Positions 34,679 through 44,387 of a stretch of 64,000 nucleotides of DNA are shown piece by piece. A model generated the notes under the pieces. That model was given only the letters and a program-made list of their open reading frames with translations. It searched no databases and was not told the origin of the DNA. Source of the stretch: Wenjunlia tyrosinilytica (lineage in GTDB: Bacteria; Actinomycetota; Actinomycetes; Streptomycetales; Streptomycetaceae); the NCBI RefSeq assembly GCF_014646055.1, contig NZ_BMMS01000002.1, forward strand, positions 17,729-81,728. The letters are read 5' to 3'. Numbering within the stretch: position 1 is the stretch's first letter; each line of letters starts with the position of its first letter. Both the position numbers and the translations under genes were made by a program.

Positions 34679-36118
34679 TCAGCTCCCCGTGTGCACCTGG
34701 AAGGCGGCCCGGCGCACCACCTTGGCGAGCACGGGGTCGGGGTGCGCGGCGGCCAGGGCCACCAGCACCTGCACGGTCCTCGGATGGTCCACCTCCCGCA
34801 GTTCCTCCAGCAGTTGGAGCACGGAGCCCTGGGCCGCCGACTGGAGGTGCCGCACGAGCAGTTGCCCCTCGCCGTGGTCGACGACGGCTGCCGCGGTGTC
34901 CACCCACAGCCATGTCGCCTCCTGGCGGCTGAGCAGATCGGCGGGGACCTCCTCACCGTCGAGCTCCGCCAGCCACAGCAGCGCGTAGGGGCGCAGGTGG
35001 GGCTCCTCGCCGGCCGAGCGCACGGCCGACTCGGCCGCGCCGCCGACCACACGCAGGGCCTCGAAGGCCAGGCCGCGCAGGAGCGGGTCCTCGCCGCGGG
35101 CCACTTCGAGGAGTTCGTCGACCGCCTGCCCGACCGGTCGGGCGGCCAGCCAAGCGCGGTACTCGGCCCGTGCGGGACCGGGCGAATAGCGGGCGCACGC
35201 GCGTAGAAGTTCCTCGGCGGGCTGCTCGATGTGCCCGGCGACGCTCTGTGCCGCCACGCAGATCTGTTCGATCTTGGTCCACACCGCCCAGTTCCCGAGG
35301 CCGCTCAGGGACACGGTGTGCCCCTGCCTGTCGCGGCCCAGTGCCCCCACCGCCGCGAGGGCGTCGAGGAGCCAGTCGAGCAGCCGGGTCAGCTCGTCGG
35401 CGTCGTCCGTCCCGCCCGGCTCGGGCAGGTCGGGCTCGCTCCGGGACACGCGCAGCTCGGCGACGCGCTGGGCGAGCAGCTCCAGCAGCCCGGCGACGGG
35501 CAGGGGATCCGAGGTCAGATGGAGCAGGGAGAGCAGCTGCGGCGCGCTCTCGACCACCTCGGCCACCAGGGCAGGGTCGCTGCCCTCGGGCGCCGCACTG
35601 GCGAGGGACCACGCGTCGAACAGGGCCACCCAGCCCCGGAGCACGGCCCCGTTGTCCGTGTCCCACACCCGCAGCCGCCAGCCGGGACGGGCCAGGCCCT
35701 CACGCAGTTCGAGCAGTCCGGCGAGCCGGGCGTGCTCCCACGCGGTACGCACCCCTTCCGCCGTCAGTTCCAGGGCCTCGGCGGCCCTTCGGGCCTCGAC
35801 GGCCGGCAGGGTCACGGACGAGGACACCCGGATGGCCACGGGGCCGTGGGGCGTCCCATCGGCCCAGCGGGCGAGCCGTACCGCGTCGGCGAGTTGGGAG
35901 CGGGCGTGGGCGGCCAGTTCGGACTGGCTCGGCATGCCCTCCGGAGGGCGGGCGGAAGCCGCCCGCCGGGCGCTGCGCCGGTGAGCGGTGGCGCCCTCGG
36001 CCTGGAGCGCTCGGGCCGCCTCCACCCTGCGGCTGGGGACGGGGCGCAGTGATGCTGTGTCTCGCGGAGTACGGGACGTCACGACAGCAGTCTGTCGGGT
36101 CTTGGCCCGGAATCCCAA
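34679..36118 (-). CDS. Hypothetical protein, mostly alpha-helical
   Basis: A long open frame of 479 residues from TTG 36118, or about 419 if translation starts at ATG 35935 (MPSQSELAAHARSQL). No family was recognised. It is mostly helical, Leu/Ala-rich and slightly acidic. ALELTAEGVRTAWEHARLAGLLE resembles a winged-helix segment, and the C-terminal third looks like HEAT-type repeats (VLQLLEELREVDHPRTVQVLVALAAAH). Cysteines are few and there are no membrane segments. Coding statistics are clearly those of a real gene. Confidence 0.65.
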   Translation of the reverse strand: MGFRAKTRQTAVVTSRTPRDTASLRPVPSRRVEAARALQAEGATAHRRSARRAASARPPEGMPSQSELAAHARSQLADAVRLARWADGTPHGPVAIRVSSSVTLPAVEARRAAEALELTAEGVRTAWEHARLAGLLELREGLARPGWRLRVWDTDNGAVLRGWVALFDAWSLASAAPEGSDPALVAEVVESAPQLLSLLHLTSDPLPVAGLLELLAQRVAELRVSRSEPDLPEPGGTDDADELTRLLDWLLDALAAVGALGRDRQGHTVSLSGLGNWAVWTKIEQICVAAQSVAGHIEQPAEELLRACARYSPGPARAEYRAWLAARPVGQAVDELLEVARGEDPLLRGLAFEALRVVGGAAESAVRSAGEEPHLRPYALLWLAELDGEEVPADLLSRQEATWLWVDTAAAVVDHGEGQLLVRHLQSAAQGSVLQLLEELREVDHPRTVQVLVALAAAHPDPVLAKVVRRAAFQVHTGS

Positions 36119-36163
36119 ACGAGTACGTGCGGCGCCGGGTTCACACCCCTTCCGGCGCCGATC

Positions 36164-37276
36164 TCACACGAGCGGGACGAGGAAGCGGCGGACCACGTCG
36201 GGGTAGTCGGGGTCGGCGTTCCACATGGCGGCGTGCTCCGCCCGGGACACGCTGTGCAGGACCACGCGGTCCGGGCGGGCGTCGGCCAGCTCCCGCGAGG
36301 GCTGCCAGGGGGCGATGGTGTCGTCCGGGCCGTGCAGGATGAGCGTGGGCAGGTTGAGTGTCCGCGGATTCGCCGCCTGGGCGAGCCGGTCGCCGTGCAG
36401 CCCGGTGCGCCCTTCGCAGGCGCGCACGCCCAGGGGCAGGAGCGGCCCGGGCACCCCGAGGGCGGCCGCTCTCCTGCGCAGGGTCAGCTGCCAGTCCAGG
36501 ATGGGCGAGTCGAGCACCAGGCCGCGCACCGCCCCGCGCAGGTGCGAGCGGTCGGCCGCCAGCAGCGCCATGGTGGCGCCGACCGACCAGCCGTACAGGA
36601 CGAGCCCCGTGGCGCCCTCCTCCACGGCGAAGCGCATCGCCGCGTCCAGGTCGCGCCACTCGGTGTCGCCGAGGTGGCCGAGATGGTCCGGGGACCGGGG
36701 CGCGCCGGGGTCGTTGCGGTAGCTGATGTCGAGGACGGGCACTTCGAGGGCCTGGAGGTCGGGGAGGATCGACAGCGGCTGCTCGCGGGTGGCGCCGAGC
36801 CCGTGGGCGGTGATCACCCACACCTGGCGCAGTCCGGGCAGGTACCAGGCGGGCATCGGCCCGAGCTCCCCCTGGATCTTCACTTCCTCGTAGTCCAGGT
36901 CCAGCGCGGAGCGGGGGTCGCCGGTGTACACCTGCGGGCTGAACAGGACCCGGGTGCCGGTGGGGAGGACACCTCGGACGACGCTCACGAGGCGCCGGGT
37001 GACGGAGTCGGCGGAGGTGGAGATCACCTCGCCCACCACGGCGTGGGTGGCGGCTCCGGTGAGCGCGTACCGTCCCGGCCGGGAGGTCGCGGGGGTGCGG
37101 CTGATGGTGACCTGCCCGGCGGCGGTGCTGTGGACCGTGACCTCCTCGGTCCCCGGCGGCCCGTACTTGGGGGGCTTGAGGGCGATGTCGCAGACGTACC
37201 GCCCGGCCGCTATCGCGGCCGCGCCCGCACCCGCCGCCGTGGCGGCCGTGACGGCTGCCGCTGTACCCCATCGCAT
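36164..37276 (-). CDS. Alpha/beta hydrolase fold protein with N-terminal signal or anchor
   Basis: A 370-residue protein. The N-terminus (TAAAVTAATAAGAGAAAIAAG) is a signal peptide or membrane anchor. The hydrolase core has the nucleophile elbow GWSVGATMALL, the acid in HGPDDTIAPW and the histidine in SRAEHAAMWN. The region before the core (about 35-150) is a separate beta-rich domain. It is probably an exported esterase or peptidase-like enzyme. The start ATG has no ribosome site and lies within the inverted repeat 37261-37287. Confidence 0.75.
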   Translation of the reverse strand: MRWGTAAAVTAATAAGAGAAAIAAGRYVCDIALKPPKYGPPGTEEVTVHSTAAGQVTISRTPATSRPGRYALTGAATHAVVGEVISTSADSVTRRLVSVVRGVLPTGTRVLFSPQVYTGDPRSALDLDYEEVKIQGELGPMPAWYLPGLRQVWVITAHGLGATREQPLSILPDLQALEVPVLDISYRNDPGAPRSPDHLGHLGDTEWRDLDAAMRFAVEEGATGLVLYGWSVGATMALLAADRSHLRGAVRGLVLDSPILDWQLTLRRRAAALGVPGPLLPLGVRACEGRTGLHGDRLAQAANPRTLNLPTLILHGPDDTIAPWQPSRELADARPDRVVLHSVSRAEHAAMWNADPDYPDVVRRFLVPLV

Positions 37277-37287
37277 AGTGGGTACAG
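37261..37287. promoter_or_regulatory. Inverted repeat spanning the hydrolase start codon
   Basis: CTGTACCC (37261-37268) and GGGTACAG (37280-37287) are exact inverse complements around the start codon of the alpha/beta hydrolase gene. It could be an operator or an mRNA hairpin that controls a start lacking a ribosome site. Confidence 0.4.
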
Positions 37288-37361
37288 TCTCCGGCTCCGC
37301 CCGGCGGGGGGCCACCCGGCGCGGTGCGGCCGGGTGACGCCGGGCGCCGGCGGCCTTGCGG

Positions 37362-38066
37362 CTACTGGCCCGAAGGGCGCTGGGACGGTTGGCCGTAGGT
37401 GCGCAGTCTCTCCACCACATGCTCGATCTCATACCCAGGAAGCAGGCTGGGATTGCCCGCGCTCCTGGCGGCGAGCCAGACCCTGCACATCCACTCGAGC
37501 TGCTCGGTGCGGGCGTAGGCGGAGTCGAGGTCGGCGCCGTAGGTGACGGTGCCGTGGTTGCGCAGCAGGCATCCGGTCCGGTCGCGCAGGGCGGTGAGCA
37601 TGGCGTCGGCCAGTTCCCGCGTGCCGTAGGTGGCGTAGGGAGCGACCCGGACGATGCCGCCGAGGGCGGCGGTCATGTAGTGGATGGCGGGCAGCTCGTC
37701 GACGAGGGTGGAGACGGCGGTCGCGTGCACGGCGTGGGTGTGCACCACGGCGCGCGCGGGGGTGTGCCGGTAGAGCGCCAGGTGCATGGGCAGTTCGCTG
37801 GTGGGGCGCAGCCGCCCCCGCACCTGCCTGCCGTCGAGGTCCACCACCGCCAGGTCGTCGGGGCCGAGTGCGTCGTACCGCACTCCGGTGGGGGTGACGA
37901 CGACGAGGTCGCCGACGCGGGCGGAGACATTGCCCGAGGTACCCACGACGAGCCCTTCGGCGACCGTGCGCCGCGCGGTGGCGGCGACACCGGCCCAGGC
38001 CCGCTCCACATCGTCCTGTGCCATGTCGGGTTCGACCTCCGGGTCGGCGTCCGGCTTCGATTCCAT
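37362..38066 (-). CDS. Class II aldolase/adducin family protein
   Basis: A 234-residue member of the fuculose-phosphate aldolase/ribulose-phosphate epimerase-like family. Metal ligands are in VVHTHAVHA (H109, H111), and LLRNHGTVTYG supplies the third histidine. SGNVSARVGD and the catalytic-base region TSELPMHLAL (E91) are present. ATG 38066 is used, and an internal ATG (MAQDDVERAW) is an alternative. It is divergent from the flavin oxidase. The substrate is a sugar phosphate or related compound by family. Confidence 0.85.
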   Translation of the reverse strand: MESKPDADPEVEPDMAQDDVERAWAGVAATARRTVAEGLVVGTSGNVSARVGDLVVVTPTGVRYDALGPDDLAVVDLDGRQVRGRLRPTSELPMHLALYRHTPARAVVHTHAVHATAVSTLVDELPAIHYMTAALGGIVRVAPYATYGTRELADAMLTALRDRTGCLLRNHGTVTYGADLDSAYARTEQLEWMCRVWLAARSAGNPSLLPGYEIEHVVERLRTYGQPSQRPSGQ

Positions 38067-38194
38067 GGGCGAACCCTACGGTGGCCTACGAGTCGCATCG
38101 ATCCTCCGGCCATGTCTTCCACTGTGTCCATTGATCGCAGTGATGGGGTCACGTAGCGTCCCGGCAACGATCCGATCAGGGCAGGGCGAATCCC

Positions 38195-39589
38195 ATGGGC
38201 AGTACCACCGTCAACGGCGGCATCTCCTTCTGGTACGCGCAGACGGGCGTGCCGCCACGCCGGGAGCCGCTGCCGGGCGACGGCAGCGCCGATGTGTGCG
38301 TCGTCGGCGGCGGATACACGGGTCTGTGGACGGCGTACTACCTGAAGAAGGCCGTGCCGTTCCTGAGGATCACGGTGCTGGAGGCGGAGTTCTGCGGGTA
38401 CGGCGCCTCGGGCCGCAATGGCGGCTGGCTCTACAACGGCATCGCGGGCCGCGACCGTTACGCCGGGCTGCACGGCCGCGAGGCGGCGGCGGACCTCCAG
38501 CGGGCGATGAACGAGACCGTGGACGAGGTGGTCCGCGTCTGCGCCGAGGAGGCCATCGACGCCGACATCGTCAAGGGCGGTGTCCTGGAGGTGGCGTACT
38601 CCCCCGCCCAGCTCGCCCGGCTCAGGGCGTTCCACGAGGCGGAGGTGGCGTTCGGCGAGAAGGACCGGGTGCTGCTGTCCGCCCGGGAGACGGCCGGGCG
38701 CATCCGTGTGGCGCGGGCGCTCGGCGGAAGCTGGACCCCGCACGGCGCCAGGATCCACCCGGCCAAGCTGGTGCGCGGCCTGGCCGACGCGGTGGAGGCG
38801 CTGGGAGTGACCGTCCACGAGTCGACTCCGGTCACCGAGATCCGGCCGAAGCACGTGCTCACCCCGCACGGCACCGTGCGGGCCCCCTATGTCCTGCGCT
38901 GCACGGAGGGCTTCACCGCGGGGATCAAGGGCAGCAAGCGGGCCTGGCTGCCCATGAACTCCTCGATGATCGCCACCGAGCCGCTGCCCGCCGAGGTGTG
39001 GGAGGAGATCGGCTGGGAGGGCCGCGAGACCCTGGGCGACATGGCGCACGCCTATATGTACGCGCAGCGCACGGCGGACGACCGGATCGCGCTCGGCGGT
39101 CGGGGCATCCCCTACCGGTTCGGATCGCGGACGGACAACGACGGGCGCACCCAGGACAGGACGGTCGAGGCGCTGCGCGAGATCCTGGTCCGCTTCTTCC
39201 CCTCGACGGCCTCGGCCGCGATCGACCATGCCTGGTCGGGGGTGCTCGGTGTGCCCCGCGACTGGTGCGCGAGCGTCGACCTGGACCGCGCGACCGGCCT
39301 CGGCTGGGCGGGCGGCTATGTCGGCAGCGGGGTCGCGACGGCGAACCTGGCGGCCAGGACCCTGCGCGACCTGGTCCAGCAGGACTCCGGGCAGGGCGGG
39401 AGGACCGAGCTGACCGCACTGCCGTGGGTGGGGCACCGGGTGCGGCGGTGGGAGCCGGAGCCATTGCGCTGGCTCGGGGTGCACGGCCTGTACGCGGCCT
39501 ACCGCGCGGCCGACCGCCAGGAGCTGGCGGGGCGGGCGGACACCGCGCCGCTGGCGAGGGTCGCCGACCGGATCTCCGGGCGGCACTGA
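38195..39589 (+). CDS. FAD-dependent amine/amino-acid oxidase (DAO family)
   Basis: A 464-residue flavoprotein. The N-terminal dinucleotide-binding motif is DVCVVGGGYTGLWTAYYL. The family block GASGRNGGWLYNG follows, and the C-terminal GWAGGYVGSGVATANLAARTL closes the FAD site. The pattern fits gamma-glutamylputrescine oxidase-like proteins of polyamine catabolism, but the neighbours do not support a pathway, so the substrate is open. It is probably cytoplasmic. Confidence 0.85.
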   Translation: MGSTTVNGGISFWYAQTGVPPRREPLPGDGSADVCVVGGGYTGLWTAYYLKKAVPFLRITVLEAEFCGYGASGRNGGWLYNGIAGRDRYAGLHGREAAADLQRAMNETVDEVVRVCAEEAIDADIVKGGVLEVAYSPAQLARLRAFHEAEVAFGEKDRVLLSARETAGRIRVARALGGSWTPHGARIHPAKLVRGLADAVEALGVTVHESTPVTEIRPKHVLTPHGTVRAPYVLRCTEGFTAGIKGSKRAWLPMNSSMIATEPLPAEVWEEIGWEGRETLGDMAHAYMYAQRTADDRIALGGRGIPYRFGSRTDNDGRTQDRTVEALREILVRFFPSTASAAIDHAWSGVLGVPRDWCASVDLDRATGLGWAGGYVGSGVATANLAARTLRDLVQQDSGQGGRTELTALPWVGHRVRRWEPEPLRWLGVHGLYAAYRAADRQELAGRADTAPLARVADRISGRH

Positions 39590-39799
39590 GCCCTCCGGCG
39601 TTCGATTCCAGGGCGGTTGGGGACCCCGTTGGGCTCAGCGAACGCCGACGGGTCCGACGTCCTTTGCCCGAGGGCTCACCGGCGGTCCGCGCAGGGGCTC
39701 CTGACACCCCCGCAGACGACGCTGACATGCATGATATATGCGGGCAAAAGCCGCAAAACCATGGGAGCGCTCAACCCGAGCACCACCAGGACAGACCTA

Positions 39800-39832
39800 G
39801 TTCATCTTCCGTTCACTCAGGGTCCCTACCTT
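39800..39832 (+). promoter_or_regulatory. PHO box upstream of the phosphate transporter
   Basis: Three adjacent 11-base direct repeats, GTTCATCTTCC, GTTCACTCAGG and GTCCCTACCTT, match the PhoP-binding consensus (GTTCACC in 11-base units). They end 40 bases before the pit start codon. Phosphate-starvation control by PhoP is therefore likely, either as activator or repressor. Confidence 0.65.
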
Positions 39833-39872
39833 CGCTACCGTCACCAACCCCTCTGAATGATTGCCTGGGTGC

Positions 39873-41078
39873 ATGGAACACATCACGCTTCTCATCGGGA
39901 TCGTGATCATTACGGCTCTCGTGTTCGACTTCACGAACGGCTTCCACGACACAGCCAACGCCATGGCAACGACCATCTCGACAGGGGCACTCAAGCCCAA
40001 GGTCGCGGTCGCCATGTCCGCTGTGCTCAACCTCGTCGGCGCCTTCCTGTCCGTGGAGGTGGCCAAGACCATCTCCGGCGGGATCATCGACGAGGGGTCC
40101 GGCATCAGACCCGAGGTGATCTTCGCCGGGCTCGTCGGCGCGATCGTGTGGAACCTGCTGACCTGGCTCGCAGGACTGCCGTCCAGTTCCTCGCACGCCC
40201 TCTTCGGCGGTCTGATCGGCGCCACCCTCGTCGCCGTCGGCCCCTCCGGCGTGCACGGTGACGCGGTGGTCATGAAGGTCCTCATTCCCGCCGTCTGCGC
40301 CCCGATCGTCGCGGGCCTCGCCGCGGCGGCCGCGACCCGCCTGACCTACCGCCTCGGCCGCAAGGCCGACGAGAAGGCCACCGCGAAGGGCTACCGCGCC
40401 GGGCAGATAGCCTCGGCCGGCCTGGTCTCCCTCGCCCACGGCACCAACGACGCCCAGAAGACGATGGGTGTCATCACCCTCGCCCTGATCACCGGCGGTG
40501 CCGTCTCCCCGCACTCCGACCCCCCGCTGTGGGTGATCGTCTCGGCCGGTACGGCCATAGCACTCGGCACCTACATCGGTGGCTGGCGGATCATCCGCAC
40601 GATGGGCAGGGGCATCACCGACATCGCGCCCCCGCAGGGCTTCTCCGCCCAGACCGGCGCCGCCGCGGTGATCCTGTCCTCCTCGCACATCGGCTTCGCG
40701 CTCTCCACCACCCAGGTGTGCTCCGGCTCGATCCTGGGCTCCGGCGTGGGCCGCAAGGGCGCCAGCGTGCGCTGGAGCACCGCGGGCCGCATGCTCGCCG
40801 CCTGGGGCCTGACCCTGCCGGCGGCCGGAACCGTCGCCGCGGGAGCCGCGCTCCTCGCCGACCAGGGCAGCGTCGGAGTCTGCGCCGTCGCCGTACTGGC
40901 CGCCGCCGCCTGCGCGGGCATCTGGTACGCCTCGCGCCGCAAGCCGGTGCACGCGAGCAACGTCAACGAGCTTCCGGACCTCATCGTCCAGCCCGTCGAC
41001 GTCGCCCCCAACCCCGCTCCGGCCAAGGTCAACGTTCCGACCGCCGAGCCCTCCCGGGCCACCGCGCCGACCGTCTAA
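39873..41078 (+). CDS. Inorganic phosphate transporter, Pit family
   Basis: A 401-residue low-affinity phosphate permease with about ten helices. The two family signatures are VFDFTNGFHDTANAMAT (N-terminal) and ASAGLVSLAHGTNDAQKTMG (middle). SSSSHALFGGLIGA is also conserved. ATG 39873 gives the usual MEHITLL start of the family. An upstream TTG (39861) would add four residues. A PHO box precedes it, and a small membrane gene follows after 12 bases. Confidence 0.93.
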   Translation: MEHITLLIGIVIITALVFDFTNGFHDTANAMATTISTGALKPKVAVAMSAVLNLVGAFLSVEVAKTISGGIIDEGSGIRPEVIFAGLVGAIVWNLLTWLAGLPSSSSHALFGGLIGATLVAVGPSGVHGDAVVMKVLIPAVCAPIVAGLAAAAATRLTYRLGRKADEKATAKGYRAGQIASAGLVSLAHGTNDAQKTMGVITLALITGGAVSPHSDPPLWVIVSAGTAIALGTYIGGWRIIRTMGRGITDIAPPQGFSAQTGAAAVILSSSHIGFALSTTQVCSGSILGSGVGRKGASVRWSTAGRMLAAWGLTLPAAGTVAAGAALLADQGSVGVCAVAVLAAAACAGIWYASRRKPVHASNVNELPDLIVQPVDVAPNPAPAKVNVPTAEPSRATAPTV

Positions 41079-41090
41079 GGAAGACCATCC

Positions 41091-41324
41091 ATGAGCATCG
41101 ACTGGGCTGCCCTCGGCCAGGTCTTCGGCGTCAGCGTCGGCGTGACCGTCGGTCTGGTGGGCCTGTTCACCCTCGGCATCGTCTGGCTCTCCAGGACCGA
41201 GGAGACCCCGGACCAGGTGGCCGTCTCCGGCGGTTCCGCCGCCCTCGCCCGCACCGGCGCCTACACCTGCTTCGCCCTGTGCGCGGCGGCCGTCGCCTAC
41301 GGGATCTGGATCATCGTCAACTGA
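41091..41324 (+). CDS. Small membrane protein paired with the Pit transporter
   Basis: A 77-residue protein with two helices (GQVFGVSVGVTVGLVGLFTLGIVWL and AYTCFALCAAAVAYGIWIIV). It starts 12 bases after pit behind GGAAGA and is surely co-transcribed. Small proteins of this kind often follow pit genes in Streptomyces. A transport-accessory role is inferred from position only. Confidence 0.75.
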   Translation: MSIDWAALGQVFGVSVGVTVGLVGLFTLGIVWLSRTEETPDQVAVSGGSAALARTGAYTCFALCAAAVAYGIWIIVN

Positions 41325-41820
41325 CGACCGACGTCCCCCGGTGAGCGGGGTGCGCCCGAGCCGTCCGCGGCCGTGGCGCACCCCCGCTCACCACGCCCGC
41401 GCACCCCGGTGGCATTCCGGTGGCACACCGGCAGGCCGTGCGGCTCGGTCGCGCGCCGCCCGGCGCACCCCCCGTGTGCGTTCCCGCACACCTCGCGCCG
41501 CAGGTCACAGTGAGGTTGACGGCCGTTCCCGCTGCGTGGTGGTATCGGAGCCGCCAAACGGCGGCAGGGGAGGAAGCCGGTGAGAATCCGGCGCGGTCCC
41601 GCCACTGTCACCGGGGAGCGCCCCTCCATGACACGGTCACGGTCCACTCGGCTGGAAGACCGGAGGACGCGCCGATCCGGGAGCCAGGAGACTCTCACCG
41701 CCGGTTACGTCGAACCAGGGCGCGGACCCTGAGTGAGGACAACCGCCATGCCCGGCACCCGCCGACCACGCCCAGCCTGCCCCCGGCCGCCGCACGAGGC
41801 TCCCTGACGGGCTGACGCGG
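41325..41820. other. 496-base spacer holding the cob operon promoter and leader
   Basis: Apart from the riboswitch, a five-base-stem hairpin (CAGGG/CCCTG, 41717-41732) lies just before a GTGAGGAC site and a possible 19-codon leader ORF at 41748-41807. No other gene was seen. Confidence 0.6.
41535..41705 (+). promoter_or_regulatory. Cobalamin (B12) riboswitch
   Basis: The leader of the cob operon contains the conserved core of the cobalamin riboswitch: AAGCCGGTGAGAATCCGGC, then GCGGTCCCGCCACTGT, a GGAAGACCGGAGGACGC segment and the B12-box GAGCCAGGAGACTC at 41681-41694. TTGACG at 41516-41521 may be the -35 of its promoter. Cobalamin binding should switch off the downstream genes. Borders are approximate. 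Confidence 0.92.
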
Positions 41821-42852
41821 ATGCAGCCAGGAGTCTTCGGAGCCGGCGCCGCCGCCGGCTTCCTCGGCGACCTCGTCTTCGCCGACCCCCGCCGCGCCCA
41901 TCCGGTGGCCGCCTTCGGGAGGGCCGCTTCCGCGGTGGAGCGGCGCCTGTGGCACGACCACCGAGGCGCGGGAGCCCTGCACACCGCCGTGTGCGCGGGC
42001 ACGGTCGCGGCGGCCTCCGCCCTGCTGGCCTCCCGCACCCGAGGGGCGCTGCCGGGCGCCGCACTCACCGCCGCCGCCACCTGGGCCGTCCTCGGCGGAA
42101 CCTCGCTCGGCCGTGAGGCCCGGATCATCGCCGCCGCGCTGGATGCCGGGGACCTCACCGCGGCGAGGCGGCGGCTGCCGCATCTGTGCGGGCGCGATCC
42201 GCAGGCGCTGGACGCCGATCAGATGGCCAGGGCCGTGGTCGAGTCCGTCGCCGAGAACACCTCCGACGCGGTGGTGGGCGCCCTGGTCTGGGGCGCGCTG
42301 GCAGGAGTACCGGGGCTGCTGGGCTTCCGCGCGGTCAACACCCTCGACGCGATGGTGGGTCACACATCGCCGAGATACCGGCGTTTCGGCTGGGCCTCGG
42401 CCCGCCTCGACGACGTCGTGGGCTGGCCGGGGGCACGGCTGACGGCCGCACTGGCCACCCTTGCCGGTCCCGATCCCGCCGGGGCGTGGCGGGTGTGGCG
42501 CCGGGATGCCGCGAGCCACCCGAGCCCGAACGCCGGACACGCCGAGGCCGCCTTCGCGGGCGCCCTGGGGGTGAGGCTGGGCGGCACGCTCGCCTACGGC
42601 GGCAGGGTCGAGCACCGGCCGGTGCTCGGCGGTGAGGGCCGCCCGGTGGCGGTCGCGGACGTCGAGCGGGCCGTGCGGCTCTCACGCCGCGTCGGCGCGC
42701 TGGCGTTGGGCGCTTCGGTGCTGGGCAGGTTCGCGGTGGCGCGGGCGAGGATCGGGCGGAGCACGACGAGCGGGCCGAACGCCAGGACCGGGCCGAACGC
42801 CAGGGCCGGTGGCCGGGCAAGCGGGCCGGGCACGAGGAGGGGGCCGCGGTGA
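41821..42852 (+). CDS. cobD: Adenosylcobinamide-phosphate synthase CobD/CbiB
   Basis: A 343-residue membrane protein that joins aminopropanol (phosphate) to adenosylcobyric acid. Conserved blocks are [50 protein letters not shown] and [23 protein letters not shown]. It is the first gene behind the riboswitch. The C-terminal 50 residues ([13 protein letters not shown]) are a low-complexity extension. Its TGA overlaps the cobQ GTG. Confidence 0.93.
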   Translation: MQPGVFGAGAAAGFLGDLVFADPRRAHPVAAFGRAASAVERRLWHDHRGAGALHTAVCAGTVAAASALLASRTRGALPGAALTAAATWAVLGGTSLGREARIIAAALDAGDLTAARRRLPHLCGRDPQALDADQMARAVVESVAENTSDAVVGALVWGALAGVPGLLGFRAVNTLDAMVGHTSPRYRRFGWASARLDDVVGWPGARLTAALATLAGPDPAGAWRVWRRDAASHPSPNAGHAEAAFAGALGVRLGGTLAYGGRVEHRPVLGGEGRPVAVADVERAVRLSRRVGALALGASVLGRFAVARARIGRSTTSGPNARTGPNARAGGRASGPGTRRGPR

Positions 42853-44387
42853 GCGGTGGGGGGCTGCTGGTCGCTGGGACGACCTCGGACGCCGGCAAGA
42901 GCGTGGTGACGGCGGGGATCTGCCGCTGGCTCGTGCGCAAGGGGGTGCGGGTCGCCCCGTTCAAGGCGCAGAACATGTCGCTCAACTCCTTCGTCACCCG
43001 GGAGGGCGCGGAGATCGGCCGGGCGCAGGCCATGCAGGCGCAGGCCGCCCGGATCGAGCCGACGGCGGCGATGAACCCCGTCCTGCTCAAGCCCGGCAGC
43101 GACCGCAGCAGCCAGGTGGTCCTCCTCGGCAGGCCGGTGGGCGAGCTGAGCGCCCGCGGCTACCACCAGGGGCGCCGGCAGGACCTGATGGGCACGGTGC
43201 TGGACTGCCTGGACGAGCTGCGCCGTGAGTACGACGCGGTCATCTGCGAGGGCGCGGGAAGCCCCGCGGAGATCAATCTTCGGCACACCGACATCGTCAA
43301 CATGGGCCTGGCCACCCGGGCGGCGCTCCCGGTCGTGCTGGTCGGCGACATCGACCGGGGCGGGGTCTTCGCCTCGCTCTTCGGCAGCGTCGCCCTGCTG
43401 TCGCCGGAGGACCAGCGGCACATCGCGGGATTCGTGATCAATAAGTTCCGGGGCGATGTGACGCTGCTGGAACCGGGCCTGGAGATGCTGCGCGGCCTGA
43501 CCGGGCGGCCGACCGTCGGGGTGCTCCCGATGCTCCACGGGCTGGGCATCGACGAGGAGGACGGCCTGCGGCTGTCGCTGCGGGGATCGGTGCGCGAGAG
43601 CGCGGTGTCGCCGCCGCACGGCGCGCAGGTGCTGCGGGTCGCCGTGGCCGCCGTGCCGTTGATGTCGAACTTCACGGACGTCGACGCGCTGGCCGCCGAG
43701 CCGGGCGTCGCCGTGCGGTTCGTGGACCGCCCCGAGGAACTGGCCGACGCCGATCTCGTGGTGCTGCCGGGCACCCGCGGCACCGTGCGCGCGCTGGAGT
43801 GGCTGCGGGCGCGCGGTCTCGCCGACGCCGTGGCGCGCCGCGCCGCCGAGGGCCGCCCCGTCCTCGGCATCTGCGGCGGCTACCAGCTCCTCGGCGAGCG
43901 GATCGAGGACGATGTCGAGTCCAGGACCGGTGAGGTGCCGGGTCTCGGCCTGCTGCCGACCCGCACGGTGTTCGCCGCGGACAAGACCCTGGCCCGCCCG
44001 GTGGGCGAGGCGCTGGGCGAACGGGTCCACGGCTACGAGATCCACCACGGCGTGGTGGACGTGCTCGGCGGCGAGCCCTTCCTCGACGGCTGCCGCGAGG
44101 GCTCCGTGTGGGGCACGACCTGGCACGGGGCGCTGGAGAACGACGCCTTCCGGCGGGCCTTCCTGACGCGGGTGGCGGCCGACGCCGGGCGGTCCTTCGT
44201 CCCCGCGCCCGACACCCGCTTCGGCGAGCTGCGCGAGGAACAGCTCGACCGCCTCGGCGACCTGATCGAGGAACACGCCGACACCGACGCGCTCCTGCGC
44301 CTGATCGAGGACGGCATCCCGGACGGACTCCCCTTCATCGCACCGGGGGCACCGGCCGTACCCACGCGACCCGAGGGGAACCACTGA
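42849..44387 (+). CDS. cobQ: Cobyric acid synthase CobQ/CbiP
   Basis: A 512-residue ATP-dependent amidotransferase that amidates four side chains of adenosylcobyrinic acid a,c-diamide. The N-terminal P-loop-like [11 protein letters not shown] and [13 protein letters not shown] bind ATP and substrate. The C-terminal class I glutaminase domain has [10 protein letters not shown] (nucleophile Cys) and VHGYEIHHG. The GTG start overlaps the cobD stop by four bases, and the stop overlaps the next small ORF by one base. Confidence 0.95.
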   Translation: MSGGGLLVAGTTSDAGKSVVTAGICRWLVRKGVRVAPFKAQNMSLNSFVTREGAEIGRAQAMQAQAARIEPTAAMNPVLLKPGSDRSSQVVLLGRPVGELSARGYHQGRRQDLMGTVLDCLDELRREYDAVICEGAGSPAEINLRHTDIVNMGLATRAALPVVLVGDIDRGGVFASLFGSVALLSPEDQRHIAGFVINKFRGDVTLLEPGLEMLRGLTGRPTVGVLPMLHGLGIDEEDGLRLSLRGSVRESAVSPPHGAQVLRVAVAAVPLMSNFTDVDALAAEPGVAVRFVDRPEELADADLVVLPGTRGTVRALEWLRARGLADAVARRAAEGRPVLGICGGYQLLGERIEDDVESRTGEVPGLGLLPTRTVFAADKTLARPVGEALGERVHGYEIHHGVVDVLGGEPFLDGCREGSVWGTTWHGALENDAFRRAFLTRVAADAGRSFVPAPDTRFGELREEQLDRLGDLIEEHADTDALLRLIEDGIPDGLPFIAPGAPAVPTRPEGNH

